DNA of 64,000 nucleotides from JARFQH01 sp963825595. Its GTDB lineage: Bacteria > Desulfobacterota > Desulfobacteria > Desulfobacterales > SG8-13. The position numbers were made by a program, and so were the translations under genes. A model generated the notes under the pieces. It was not told the DNA's origin. It saw only the letters and a list, made by a program, of their open reading frames with translations, and ran no database searches. Within the stretch, counting starts at the first letter, position 1, and the number at the start of each line of letters is the position of its first letter. Location of the stretch: the NCBI GenBank assembly GCA_963825595.1, contig CAWGUE010000019.1, positions 124,001 through 188,000 of the forward strand, given 5' to 3'. This document shows positions 8,997-17,359 of the stretch, piece after piece.

Positions 8997-10496
8997 ATGG
9001 CTTCTCAGACAACTCGCTGCCTGGCGGTTCTCGGAACCGGTTCGGATGTCGGGAAAAGTATCATTACGGCTGCCCTGTGCCGGGTCTTCGCCAACCGAGG
9101 CGTCCGGGTGGTTCCCTTCAAGGCTCAGAACATGTCCAACAACTCGGGTGTCACGCCCGAAGGACTTGAAATGGGCCGGGCCCAGATTGTTCAAGCCCTG
9201 GCGGCCCGTGTTTCGCCTCATGTGGACATGAACCCGATTCTGCTGAAGCCGACGAGCGATGTCGGCAGCCAGATCGTTCTGCTTGGAAAGGCGATTGCCA
9301 ACAGCACGGCCGCCGAATACCATCGCCGCAAGGATGATTTGTTTGCCGGCGCTGTCGCCGCTCTGGACCGTTTGCGTGAAGCCAACGACCTGGTGGTCAT
9401 CGAAGGAGCCGGTTCGTGTGCCGAAGTCAATTTGATGGCCCATGATATTGTTAACTTCCGGATCGCCCAGTATGCCGGCGCTCCGGTTCTGCTGGTGGCG
9501 GATATTCATCGCGGGGGGGTCTTTGCGCAGATCGTCGGCACACTGGCGTGCCTGCCGCCGGCTCATCAAGAGCGCATCGCGGGCTTCATCATCAACCGTT
9601 TCAGGGGTGATCGCAGCCTTTTCTCCGACGGGGTGCAATGGATCGAGCAAAAGACCGGCAAACGTGTTTTCGGTGTGCACCCCTGGTACACCGACCTGAC
9701 CATCGAATCCGAGGACTCAGTGGTGATCGAAAATCAACAGGTGGTTGCCCCCGCTAAATTAGAGGGAGCGGCCATTGCCGTGGTCCGTGTACCCCACATA
9801 TCGAACTTTACCGATTTCGACCCGCTGGCCGGCATTGAAGGCCTGCAGGTCTGTTTCCTCGAAAAAAGACAGAACCTGAATGCATTTAAAGCCGTTATCC
9901 TTCCCGGTTCAAAGAATACGCGATTCGACCTGGATTGGCTGCACACCAGCGGGTGGTCACAGGAAATCAGCGGATATGCCGCCGGGAACGGGCACGTACT
10001 CGGTATCTGCGGCGGTTTCCAGATGTTGGGTGAGTGGGTGCACGATCCGACCGGGCTTGAGGGATCTCCGGGCAGCACCCCCGGGTTGTCTCTCTTGCCG
10101 GTGGAAACCATCTTGCAGGCACCTAAGACAACGACCTTGACGCACTTTGCCTGGAACGAGAACGACGGCTGGGGCTATGAAATCCATATGGGACAGACAG
10201 AACGCAAAGGCGGTCGGCCGATATTTACCGTGATCGAGCAGAACGGTCGCCCCTGTAATCTGAAAGACGGTTGCGAAGTCGACCAATTAAGGATCATGGG
10301 AACTTACATCCACGGCCTGTTCGACGCCCCGGCGATTGCCGAGCGCTGGTTGAAGACCATCGGGCTGGCAGACATCGCCATCACCGGTTCTTATGGACCG
10401 GCGGCCAGGGACCGCGACCTGGACCGTCTCGCCGCGCACTTCGAGGCCCATGTGGACATGGCCGCCATTGCCGCAACCATCGGGATCGATCTTTGA
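8997..10496 (+). CDS. cbiP: Cobyric acid synthase
   Basis: CbiP amidates side chains b, d, e and g of adenosylcobyrinate a,c-diamide using glutamine and ATP. The N-terminal ATPase domain shows VLGTGSDVGKS and FKAQNMSNNSGVT, and VIEGAGSCAEVNL in the middle. The C-terminal glutaminase has LGICGGFQMLG with nucleophile Cys338 and the GYEIHMGQT block with TYIHGLFD at the end. ATG 8997 gives 499 residues, a normal length. A GTG at 8988 would add three residues. It follows cbiH after about 110 bases with no gene in between and ends just before a large palindromic repeat. Confidence 0.95.
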   Translation: MASQTTRCLAVLGTGSDVGKSIITAALCRVFANRGVRVVPFKAQNMSNNSGVTPEGLEMGRAQIVQALAARVSPHVDMNPILLKPTSDVGSQIVLLGKAIANSTAAEYHRRKDDLFAGAVAALDRLREANDLVVIEGAGSCAEVNLMAHDIVNFRIAQYAGAPVLLVADIHRGGVFAQIVGTLACLPPAHQERIAGFIINRFRGDRSLFSDGVQWIEQKTGKRVFGVHPWYTDLTIESEDSVVIENQQVVAPAKLEGAAIAVVRVPHISNFTDFDPLAGIEGLQVCFLEKRQNLNAFKAVILPGSKNTRFDLDWLHTSGWSQEISGYAAGNGHVLGICGGFQMLGEWVHDPTGLEGSPGSTPGLSLLPVETILQAPKTTTLTHFAWNENDGWGYEIHMGQTERKGGRPIFTVIEQNGRPCNLKDGCEVDQLRIMGTYIHGLFDAPAIAERWLKTIGLADIAITGSYGPAARDRDLDRLAAHFEAHVDMAAIAATIGIDL

Positions 10497-10544
10497 GATG
10501 AGCTATCAATTATATGAAACCTCGGTAGGTTTTCATTGACCGGG

Positions 10545-10764
10545 AGCGGAGGGAATGGTCAGCGACTTCAGCGCGCAAACTCATGCATAAGGCAACCTGA
10601 GGCAAGAACTGGTTTTATAATCATATGGAACTGTTCAACCCAATTCACAATTTGCGTTCTCAAACGGAGATTCGGGGTTGCCGCAGTTCTTTCCCAAGGC
10701 TGCCTAATGCGTTCAAATCCCGCCAAGGCGGGACCCGCTTTCGCTGCTGATCATTCCCTCCGCT
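10545..10764. repeat. Large imperfect palindrome (MITE-like intergenic repeat)
   Basis: Between cbiP and cobU two 19-base arms at 10545-10563 and 10746-10764 are reverse complements with one G-T pair. The similarity continues inward: the segment around 10580-10612 (TGCATAAGGC...AAGAACTGG) is a diverged reverse complement of about 10690-10730 (CAGTTCTTTCCCAAGG...). The arms together are about 65-70 bases, around a centre of about 80 bases. A small palindrome, CCCGCCAAGGCGGG, sits in the right arm. No coding frame is convincing inside. This looks like a non-autonomous miniature element or a structured RNA segment. It interrupts an otherwise tight operon. Confidence 0.6.
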
Positions 10765-10831
10765 TTGGTGCAGCATTTGCGTGAAAAACTCCCCGGACCC
10801 TGAATTATATCGGTACGTGAGGGACATTGAG

Positions 10832-11368
10832 GTGCAACGAAATACGTTCGTTATCGGCGGCTGCCGAAGTGGAAAGAGCGGTCACGCTCTTAAACTGGCC
10901 GAGAGCTATGAACTGAAGCGTCGGGTGTATATCGCAACCTGCGTCCCGCATGACGAGGAGATGCGCACCCGTGTCGAGCGCCATCAGGCGGAGCGGGGCA
11001 ACCGCTGGTCCACGGTGGAAGAGCCGATACGGCTGCCGGATGTCATCCGATCCAACAGTTCACCGGACGCCGTGGTCGTGGTCGACTGCTTGACCCTATG
11101 GGTGACCAACCTGGTCATGGATGCCGAAGACCGGGGTCCGGAACACGTCCTTGAACCGGCACAGCGCTTGGTGTTGTCTCTTGAGAATGCCCGGGGCCCG
11201 GTGGTTCTGGTGTCCAATGAAGTCGGCACTGGTATTGTGCCGGAGAACCATCTGGCGCGGCTGTTCAGGGACGTTGCCGGTTCGGTCAATCAACGAGTGG
11301 CTGCGGTTGCGGACACCGTCATATGGATGGTCGCCGGCATCCCGGTAAAAGTTAAACCGGCACATTAG
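10832..11368 (+). CDS. cobU: Adenosylcobinamide kinase / adenosylcobinamide-phosphate guanylyltransferase
   Basis: CobU phosphorylates adenosylcobinamide and then transfers GMP, giving adenosylcobinamide-GDP. The P-loop is GGCRSGKSGHA near the start; RHQAERGNRW, VVVDCLTLWVTNL and VSNEVGTGIVPENHLARLFR follow in the expected order. The frame is open from GTG 10781, but GTG 10832 gives 178 residues starting (M)QRNTFVIGGCRSGKS, which matches the usual CobU length (about 180) and has AGGG upstream. It follows the large palindrome. About 196 bases without a gene lie between it and cobS. Confidence 0.93.
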   Translation: MQRNTFVIGGCRSGKSGHALKLAESYELKRRVYIATCVPHDEEMRTRVERHQAERGNRWSTVEEPIRLPDVIRSNSSPDAVVVVDCLTLWVTNLVMDAEDRGPEHVLEPAQRLVLSLENARGPVVLVSNEVGTGIVPENHLARLFRDVAGSVNQRVAAVADTVIWMVAGIPVKVKPAH

Positions 11369-11385
11369 GTTTTGATGGAAAGGCA

Positions 11386-11492
11386 AAAACGCAATGAATG
11401 CCGGCAGGCGTGGCGAAATTCAGTCATAAGTTGCGTTTTAGGTTTAAATACGAGCACCGCCGCTGAAACGGGGAGCCTCTCCCGGTTCAGCC
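11386..11492. other. Intergenic hairpins between cobU and cobS
   Basis: The 196-base gap contains AAAACGCAA (11386-11394) and its reverse complement TTGCGTTTT (11431-11439). A second, nearly perfect hairpin follows, GCTGAAACGGGGAG with CTCCCGGTTCAGC at about 11462-11492. Neither is followed by a proper T-tract, so they are structured RNA or attenuation candidates rather than clear terminators. Confidence 0.35.
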
Positions 11493-11564
11493 ATTAACAC
11501 CGTACTGCCAAGTGCCATCGTTTTTCAACGGCCTGTCAAATTCGATCGGGTGCATTAACGACAC

Positions 11565-12293
11565 ATGAAAGCCTTTGTCAACGCTCTGCAGTTCATAACC
11601 ATATTGCCTCTGGGGAGGCCCGGGAAATTCGCGCCGTCCCGCATGCTCCCGTATTTCCCGCTCGTGGGCATCATGCTCGGGGCGATGCTACTGCTGCTAG
11701 ACTCCTTTTTTACACAGCTTTGGTCCCGTCCGGTGGTCTCACTTCTGGACGTCTGTTTCCTGGTGGCCGTCACCGGTGCCTTCCATTTGGACGGTCTGGG
11801 CGACACCGCCGACGGACTATACGGGCATCGCAGTCGTGAAGCGGCTCTGGAAATTATGAAAGACAGCCGTGTGGGTGTCATGGGGCTCGTTGCGATTGTC
11901 TGTTGCCTGGCACTGAAATGGGCCGGCATAGCCGGTCTGGAAAACCATCGCGGGCTGTTGTTGATGATCATACCGGCCTATGCCCGCACCAGCATCCTAG
12001 TCGGCATCCGCATGCTGCCGTACGCCCGGGCGCAGGGGGGCACCGGAAAGGCATTTTTTAACGATAAACCGGGTATCGTCGCTTTCTGGGGTGTGATCCC
12101 GCCTGTTTTGCTTTCGTTCATCTGCGGCTGGCGGGGGATCCTGCTGAACGCGGCCTTCATAGCCGTGGTGACGGTGACCTTGATCTTCTACAAACGCAAA
12201 ATGAACGGAATCACTGGAGACATGCTGGGTGCATTGGCCGAGGTGAGTGAGGCATCGATGTTTCTGGTCGTTTCCGTGGGAGGCCTGCCATGA
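11565..12293 (+). CDS. cobS: Adenosylcobinamide-GDP ribazoletransferase (cobalamin-5'-phosphate synthase)
   Basis: CobS joins adenosylcobinamide-GDP to alpha-ribazole (or its phosphate), the last major step of cobamide synthesis, in the inner membrane. The 242-residue protein has several membrane segments and the family signature GAFHLDGLGDTADGLYG near residues 67-83, then ALEIMKDSRVGVMGL. Start ATG 11565 gives the typical N-terminus (FVNALQFITILPLG). The stop overlaps the cobD start as ATGA. Confidence 0.95.
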   Translation: MKAFVNALQFITILPLGRPGKFAPSRMLPYFPLVGIMLGAMLLLLDSFFTQLWSRPVVSLLDVCFLVAVTGAFHLDGLGDTADGLYGHRSREAALEIMKDSRVGVMGLVAIVCCLALKWAGIAGLENHRGLLLMIIPAYARTSILVGIRMLPYARAQGGTGKAFFNDKPGIVAFWGVIPPVLLSFICGWRGILLNAAFIAVVTVTLIFYKRKMNGITGDMLGALAEVSEASMFLVVSVGGLP

Positions 12294-13435
12294 TCCAGGG
12301 ACATGGCGGCGACATATTTGCCATAGCCGCAAACATCGGGTGTCAGCCTGAAGAAATTGTCGATTTTAGCAGCAATATGAACCCTCTGGGGCCGCCCGCC
12401 GAATTAATGAGCTTCCTGGCGGATTCCCTAAACCGGATCACCTTTTTACCCGACCCCGGAGCACGCCCGGCCATCGAGGCTTTTGCCAAATATCACGATT
12501 TGCCGCCGGGCCAGGTCATGGCTGGAAACGGCACCACTCAGCTCATTTACGCGCTCCCTCAGGTGCTGCAGACTTCCCGGGCCCTGATTTTGAGTCCCAC
12601 ATATTCGGACTACGCAGATGCCTGCCGGATGAATCGAGTTCCGCACACCGTTCTGTCTGCACCTGAATCGACGAGTTTCACACCCGATTTTGTAGAATTG
12701 AGGCAGGCCGCCGCTGGTGCGGACACGGTTTTTATCTGCCGCCCCAACAATCCGACCGGCCGAATGATACCCGCAGATGTCATCGACCATCTGAGCCGTG
12801 AACTTCCGCAAACCAGATTTGTGGTCGATGAGTCGTATCTCCCCTTTGTCGATGTGTCCCGGGGACACAGCCTGGTGAAAAACCACCGGGATAACGTGAT
12901 TGTCCTGCATTCACTGTCCAAAATTTTCAGGATTCCAGGATTGCGTGTCGGGTTTTTGGTGGCCGCCCGGGAAATCATCCGAAGGTTCGAAGCCTATCAG
13001 AAACCTTGGAGTGTCAACGGCCTGGCGCAAGCAGCGGTCGAATATTTGATGACGCACGTCGAACTATCGGAAAGATTCATCGATCAAACCCGCCAATTCG
13101 TGAACCAGGAGAAGGCACTTTTCGTTGACAGTCTGAAACGACACTCCGAGATAACCGTCATACCGAGCGATACCGTTTTCATACTGTCGCGGCTGCCTGA
13201 AGGTCAGGCTGCATCAGAGCTCAAATCCCGGTTGCTGAGCCAAAAAATTTTGATCCGTGATTGTTCAAATTTCAACGGTCTCAGCAAGCGCTACTTTCGG
13301 ATATCGCTTAAATCGAGTGCAAACAACCGGTATTTAAACGAAAAATTGATTCAGTACTTCCCCAGCGCAATCGCGAACAGGTATGCCGTTTCGCAACTTG
13401 CAGACAGCAGAATCGGTCCTTCGGATGATCATTGA
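12290..13435 (+). CDS. cobD: Threonine-phosphate decarboxylase (pyridoxal-phosphate aminotransferase fold)
   Basis: This class I/II aminotransferase-fold protein is expected to decarboxylate L-threonine O-3-phosphate to (R)-1-amino-2-propanol phosphate, the linker used by CbiB. The N-terminus GHGGDIFAIA and DFSSNMNPLGPP are typical of cobalamin-cluster CobD/CobC proteins. Further blocks are MAGNGTTQLIYALP, ICRPNNPTGRMI and VVDESYLPF, and the Schiff-base Lys lies in LHSLSKIFRIPGLRVG. Length is 381 residues. It is coupled to cobS (ATGA overlap) and overlaps the start of cbiB. Confidence 0.9.
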   Translation: MIQGHGGDIFAIAANIGCQPEEIVDFSSNMNPLGPPAELMSFLADSLNRITFLPDPGARPAIEAFAKYHDLPPGQVMAGNGTTQLIYALPQVLQTSRALILSPTYSDYADACRMNRVPHTVLSAPESTSFTPDFVELRQAAAGADTVFICRPNNPTGRMIPADVIDHLSRELPQTRFVVDESYLPFVDVSRGHSLVKNHRDNVIVLHSLSKIFRIPGLRVGFLVAAREIIRRFEAYQKPWSVNGLAQAAVEYLMTHVELSERFIDQTRQFVNQEKALFVDSLKRHSEITVIPSDTVFILSRLPEGQAASELKSRLLSQKILIRDCSNFNGLSKRYFRISLKSSANNRYLNEKLIQYFPSAIANRYAVSQLADSRIGPSDDH

Positions 13436-14390
13436 CGTTGCCGCGCTGACGGTTCTCCCGACCGCCTTGGCCCTCGACCTGTTCCTGGGTGACCCCGAAC
13501 GCGCTCCCCATCCGGTCAGGTGGATGGGACGGACGATCGAACTTGCAGAACCGGTTTTTCGAAAACAAATCACGAGCGATTTGCGGGCCGGCCTGGCCTT
13601 TGCCCTGGCGCTGACACTTTTGGCCTGGATCGGCACCGTCGCTGTCGTTAACGCCGCTCACCATCTGCATCCGGTTCTGGGTTGGGCGGTTGAGGTGCTA
13701 TTTGTCTATTTTGCCCTTTCGATCAAATCTCTCCGCCAGGCTGCTATAGGCGTTTACCGAGCCCTGAAAATGGATTCGCTGAATGAAGCCAAACAGCGTT
13801 TGGCCATGATCGTGGGCCGTGACGTGGAAAAACTCTCCCGCAGGGGAGTCATCCGTGCCGCCGTCGAAACGGTGGCTGAAAATCTCGTTGACGGTGTGAT
13901 GTCGCCCGTTTTTTACACGGCTATCGGCGGCGCGCCACTTGCCATGGCTTTCAAAATGGTCAGCACCCTGGATTCCATGGTCGGTTACAAGACAACGCAA
14001 TATATGAATTTCGGCAAAGCGGCGGCGCGAATGGACGACTTTGCCAACTACATTCCGGCCCGCCTTGCCATTCCGGTTATCGCTATTGCCGCTCAGATTC
14101 TTTACGGTACCGGAAAAAGAGCATGGCGCACCGCCCTGCGGGAAGGCGGTCGGCACAGAAGCCCCAATGCCGGTAGACCGGAAGCGACTTTTGCCGGCGC
14201 ATTGGCACTGAAACTCGGCGGTCCGAACAGCTACCACGGGACCCTGGTGCACAAACCCTACATCGGGACCCTTTTCGGTGCGGCCGAGCCGGTCCATATT
14301 CTTCAGGCCTGTCAATTGATGTTCCTGAGCGCTTTGCTGTGGGCGCTCGGCTGCTGGACATGCAGCAGCCTCTTTGCCGTTCTGGTCTGA
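13425..14390 (+). CDS. cbiB: Adenosylcobinamide-phosphate synthase
   Basis: CbiB attaches the aminopropanol (phosphate) arm to adenosylcobyric acid at the membrane. The signature LDLFLGDPERAPHPVRWMGR is at the N-terminus. NLVDGVMSPVFYTAIGGAP and GHRSPNAGRPEATFAGAL-like RHRSPNAGRPEATFAGAL follow, with several hydrophobic segments. The frame is open from ATG 13383, but ATG 13425 (MIIDVAALTVLPTALALD) gives the normal compact N-terminus and 321 residues and overlaps cobD by only 11 bases. It is the last canonical synthesis gene of the cluster. Confidence 0.93.
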   Translation: MIIDVAALTVLPTALALDLFLGDPERAPHPVRWMGRTIELAEPVFRKQITSDLRAGLAFALALTLLAWIGTVAVVNAAHHLHPVLGWAVEVLFVYFALSIKSLRQAAIGVYRALKMDSLNEAKQRLAMIVGRDVEKLSRRGVIRAAVETVAENLVDGVMSPVFYTAIGGAPLAMAFKMVSTLDSMVGYKTTQYMNFGKAAARMDDFANYIPARLAIPVIAIAAQILYGTGKRAWRTALREGGRHRSPNAGRPEATFAGALALKLGGPNSYHGTLVHKPYIGTLFGAAEPVHILQACQLMFLSALLWALGCWTCSSLFAVLV

Positions 14391-14448
14391 TGACACCCGA
14401 GGCGGTTGAGTGCATTAACTGCACGATATGCCGACCGGTTAGCATTCC

Positions 14449-15294
14449 GTGGCGAGTTACTGCATGGTTCCATTCCTAAGCACGTCCTATAAGAACAGAT
14501 TTGCATTCCGACTGGGAACCACTTCATTCATATACCCGGACGGCTATGCGGCCAATGTGCGGCTTCTGGCGCCCTGCTTTGACGAGATCGAGCTTTTAAT
14601 GTTCGAAAGCCGGGAGCCGCAGTCCTTGCCGTCCAAAGCTGAAATCGCTGCGCTCCAGCAGCTGGCAAGGGATTTCGGGATCCGTTACAACGTGCATCTT
14701 CCCTATGATGTGGCGCCCGGCGGGCGGAATGCCGTCCAACGTCGGCACGCGGTGGAAGCACTGCGGCGGGTTATCGACCTTACAATCGCTCTCGAGCCGA
14801 CGTCCTACACACTCCACCTGGCCTATGGAGAGAACCAGCGGAAACCGGATACGGTCGCCCGGTGGAAGGATCGCGTCCGGCAAAGCCTCAACCAGATCGT
14901 CGGGCCGGATATCCCCGGTCGGGCGCTGTCGATTGAAAATCTGGATTATCCCCTGCAATGGCTGGATGAACTCATCACCGAACACGATCTTGCTCTTTGC
15001 CTGGACATCGGCCACCTGCTCATATTCGGCGATGATTTGACGGACACGTTTGCCCGCTACCGGGACCGAATAGCCCTTATACATCTGCACGGCGTTCGTG
15101 AAGGGCAGGATCATCTATCATTGGACCGATTGACCAGATCCGACAAGCTGGCGGTAGCGACAATTCTTAGAAATTACACCCACAGCGTTTCGCTGGAAGT
15201 TTTCCGGTTCGATTATCTTTGCTCATCATTAGAGATACTTGAGAAATTTCAGTATTCATGGGAGGATCATGCAGCACCAACGCAGAGGAGGTGA
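14449..15294 (+). CDS. cbiR: TIM-barrel (AP-endonuclease/sugar isomerase family) protein, probable cobamide-remodelling phosphodiesterase
   Basis: The 281-residue protein belongs to the xylose-isomerase-like TIM-barrel family. Visible motifs are FRLGTTSFIYPDGYAANVRL, IELLMFESRE, YNVHLPYD, TLHLAYG, SIENLDYPLQWLDELI, LCLDIGHLL and LIHLHGV. These supply the His, Glu and Asp metal ligands expected of the fold. Proteins of this type inside cobamide clusters include CbiR, which cleaves the nucleotide loop of cobamides so the lower ligand can be exchanged. The family is clear; the CbiR assignment rests on motif resemblance and on its place right after cbiB. The start may be GTG 14449 or ATG 14464. 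The thioesterase gene follows after 5 bases. Confidence 0.65.
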   Translation: MASYCMVPFLSTSYKNRFAFRLGTTSFIYPDGYAANVRLLAPCFDEIELLMFESREPQSLPSKAEIAALQQLARDFGIRYNVHLPYDVAPGGRNAVQRRHAVEALRRVIDLTIALEPTSYTLHLAYGENQRKPDTVARWKDRVRQSLNQIVGPDIPGRALSIENLDYPLQWLDELITEHDLALCLDIGHLLIFGDDLTDTFARYRDRIALIHLHGVREGQDHLSLDRLTRSDKLAVATILRNYTHSVSLEVFRFDYLCSSLEILEKFQYSWEDHAAPTQRR

Positions 15295-15299
15295 GACCA

Positions 15300-15683
15300 A
15301 TGAACATCCAGACCCATCGAAAAATCGACCATGATCTCTGCGGCCGGCCTCTCGGCATTGAAGACGGTTTCAGTCGGGTCGAAATGCTCACGACTGCAGA
15401 CATGGCGGTGGACGAAACCGGCCTTGTGCACGGCGGGTTTATCTTCGGGCTGGCAGACCATGCGGCCATGATCGCTGTCAACCATCCCAATGTCGTGCTG
15501 GGCGCTGCCGAGGTCAAGTTCCTGCTGCCGGTCAAATCCGGTGAGACGGTTATTGCAGAGGCCCAGGTGGAAAACCGGTCGGGCAAGAAACACATCGTTA
15601 AAACGATGGTTAAGCGTGATGACGATACGGTCTTCGAAGGCACATTCACTTGCTTTGTGCTGGATCGCCACGTACTGGAATAA
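15300..15683 (+). CDS. Hotdog-fold thioesterase (PaaI/4HBT-like)
   Basis: A 127-residue single hotdog domain. The core HGGFIFGLADHAAMIAVN matches the PaaI/4HBT pattern HGG-x(4)-LAD, where the Asp/His region acts on a thioester. VKFLLPVKSGETVIAEA completes the sheet. A good GAGGAGG at 15285-15291 supports ATG 15300; an upstream in-frame ATG (15258) lacks such a site. The substrate is unknown: probably an acyl-CoA. It is tightly spaced after the cbiR-like gene and 38 bases before the flavoprotein, so these three may be co-transcribed. Confidence 0.8.
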   Translation: MNIQTHRKIDHDLCGRPLGIEDGFSRVEMLTTADMAVDETGLVHGGFIFGLADHAAMIAVNHPNVVLGAAEVKFLLPVKSGETVIAEAQVENRSGKKHIVKTMVKRDDDTVFEGTFTCFVLDRHVLE

Positions 15684-15721
15684 AAGCAATTCAATCCACG
15701 CCCAAGCGTCGCGGGGGGGCC

Positions 15722-17359
15722 ATGTCCTCAGACAGCAACACGTTTGATATCGTTGTCATCGGTTCCGGGTTCGGCGGTAGCGTCAGCGCGTTGCGACTGG
15801 CCGAAAAAGGGTACTCGGTGGCGGTGTTGGAAGCCGGCCGACGCTATCGTGACCAGGACTTTCCCAAGAGCAACTGGAATGTTTTTCGGTCGATCTGGTT
15901 TCCGCTTCTACGGTGCTTCGGAATGCTGCGGATCAGCTTTCTTTCGGACGTGATGATTCTCAGCTGGGCCGGCGTCGGCGGCGGGAGTCTGGGATACGCC
16001 GGCACCCTCCTGGAGCCTCCGGACGCGTTCTTTGAAAATTTCCCGTGGTCGAAAACGAACGATTGGAAGGCCGCTTTAGCTCCCCATTATCGGACCGCCC
16101 GACGCATGCTGGGGATCTGTCGGATCAAGGAACTTTCACCCACGGACGAAATCATGCACGCAGTGGCGCAGGACCTGGATTGCAGCGACACCTTTCGTCT
16201 CCAGGATGTCGGTGTCTTTTTCGGGGAACCGGAAAAGACCGTACCCGATCCCTATTTCGACGGTCGTGGACCGGATCGTTCCGGTTGCCGGCTCTGCGGT
16301 GGCTGCATGGTCGGATGTCGTTACAACGCCAAGAACACATTGGTCAAAAATTACCTCTATCTGGCCGAACGGATGGGCGTCAGCGTGTTTCCCGAAACCA
16401 AGGCCACTCTGATTCGCGAAGCTACGGACGGCGGTTACTTGATAGAGACCGTAAGTTCAACCGCAATGCTCAAACGCCGGCCACGCACTTTCAAGGCGAC
16501 ACGACTGGTGCTTTCGGCCGGTGTGCTTGGAACCCTCTCGCTCTTGCTGCGTTGCCGGGCAGAGGGCACCTTGACCCGGCTTTCACCCATGCTCGGCTGT
16601 CGTGTCCGTACCAACAGCGAATCCCTCACCGGCGCCACGGCCAGAGACAAGGGAGTGGACTATTCAAGAGGTGTGGCGATAACCTCCAGCATTTATCCTG
16701 ATGCGGTGACCCATATCGAGCCGGTTCGGTTTCCGGCCGGATCGGATTTGCTGGGTTTCCTTGTGGCGACCCGATTCACTGAAAATGCCCCGGCGTTGCT
16801 GCGGCGGTTGAAATGGCTTGCCGGCATTTTCCGACATCCCTTGTCCAGTTTGCGCTTTCTCTGGCCTTTCGGTTGGGCCCGGCGGACGATCATTCTGCTG
16901 ATCATGCAATCCTTAGATAACAGCGTGAGGGTCTATCGCAAACGCCGGTGGTGGTGGCCGTTTTACCCGACCCTGATATCCCGTCGCGAACACGGCCGTG
17001 AAAAGGTGCCGGCCTGCATTCCACAAGCCCAGGCGGCCACCAGGGTTCTGGCAGAAAAAATGACCGGCGTGCCTCAGAATGCCATCAACGAGGTTCTGCT
17101 CGACGTCGGAACAACGGCTCATATCTTGGGCGGGTGCGTTATCGGGCCAAATTCTCAAAAAGGGGTCATCGACGGGTGCAACCAGGTGTTCGGATATGAA
17201 GGGCTCTACGTGGTGGACGGATCAATGCTTCCTGCCAACCTGGGTGTCAATCCCAGTCTAACGATAACCGCTATGGCCGAATACGCCATGAGTCACATCC
17301 CGCCGAAAGGCAAGGCCGGTTCCGGCGCACATGCGGACGCCAACCGCAAACATGGATAA
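15722..17359 (+). CDS. GMC-family FAD oxidoreductase (cholesterol-oxidase-like)
   Basis: A 545-residue flavoprotein. The N-terminal dinucleotide-binding motif is VIGSGFGGSVSALRLAEKGY, ending in an acidic residue of the second strand (VLEAGRRY). The GMC C-terminal block LGGCVIG...GLYVVDGSMLPANLGVNPSLTITAMAE is present; its Asn and the preceding His (THILGGC) are usually catalytic. A Cys-rich stretch, CRLCGGCMVGCRYNAKNTL, is shared with ChoD-like GMC proteins and could bind a metal or Fe-S cluster. The substrate is likely a bulky alcohol or steroid-like compound, but nothing in the neighbourhood shows which. Start ATG 15722 follows a G-rich sequence. Confidence 0.8.
   Translation: MSSDSNTFDIVVIGSGFGGSVSALRLAEKGYSVAVLEAGRRYRDQDFPKSNWNVFRSIWFPLLRCFGMLRISFLSDVMILSWAGVGGGSLGYAGTLLEPPDAFFENFPWSKTNDWKAALAPHYRTARRMLGICRIKELSPTDEIMHAVAQDLDCSDTFRLQDVGVFFGEPEKTVPDPYFDGRGPDRSGCRLCGGCMVGCRYNAKNTLVKNYLYLAERMGVSVFPETKATLIREATDGGYLIETVSSTAMLKRRPRTFKATRLVLSAGVLGTLSLLLRCRAEGTLTRLSPMLGCRVRTNSESLTGATARDKGVDYSRGVAITSSIYPDAVTHIEPVRFPAGSDLLGFLVATRFTENAPALLRRLKWLAGIFRHPLSSLRFLWPFGWARRTIILLIMQSLDNSVRVYRKRRWWWPFYPTLISRREHGREKVPACIPQAQAATRVLAEKMTGVPQNAINEVLLDVGTTAHILGGCVIGPNSQKGVIDGCNQVFGYEGLYVVDGSMLPANLGVNPSLTITAMAEYAMSHIPPKGKAGSGAHADANRKHG

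Noticed and set aside
10700..10740. tRNA-like T-arm sequence (GTTCAAATCCCGCC)
   Set aside because: No acceptor, D or anticodon arms can be folded around it. It belongs to the right arm of the large palindrome.
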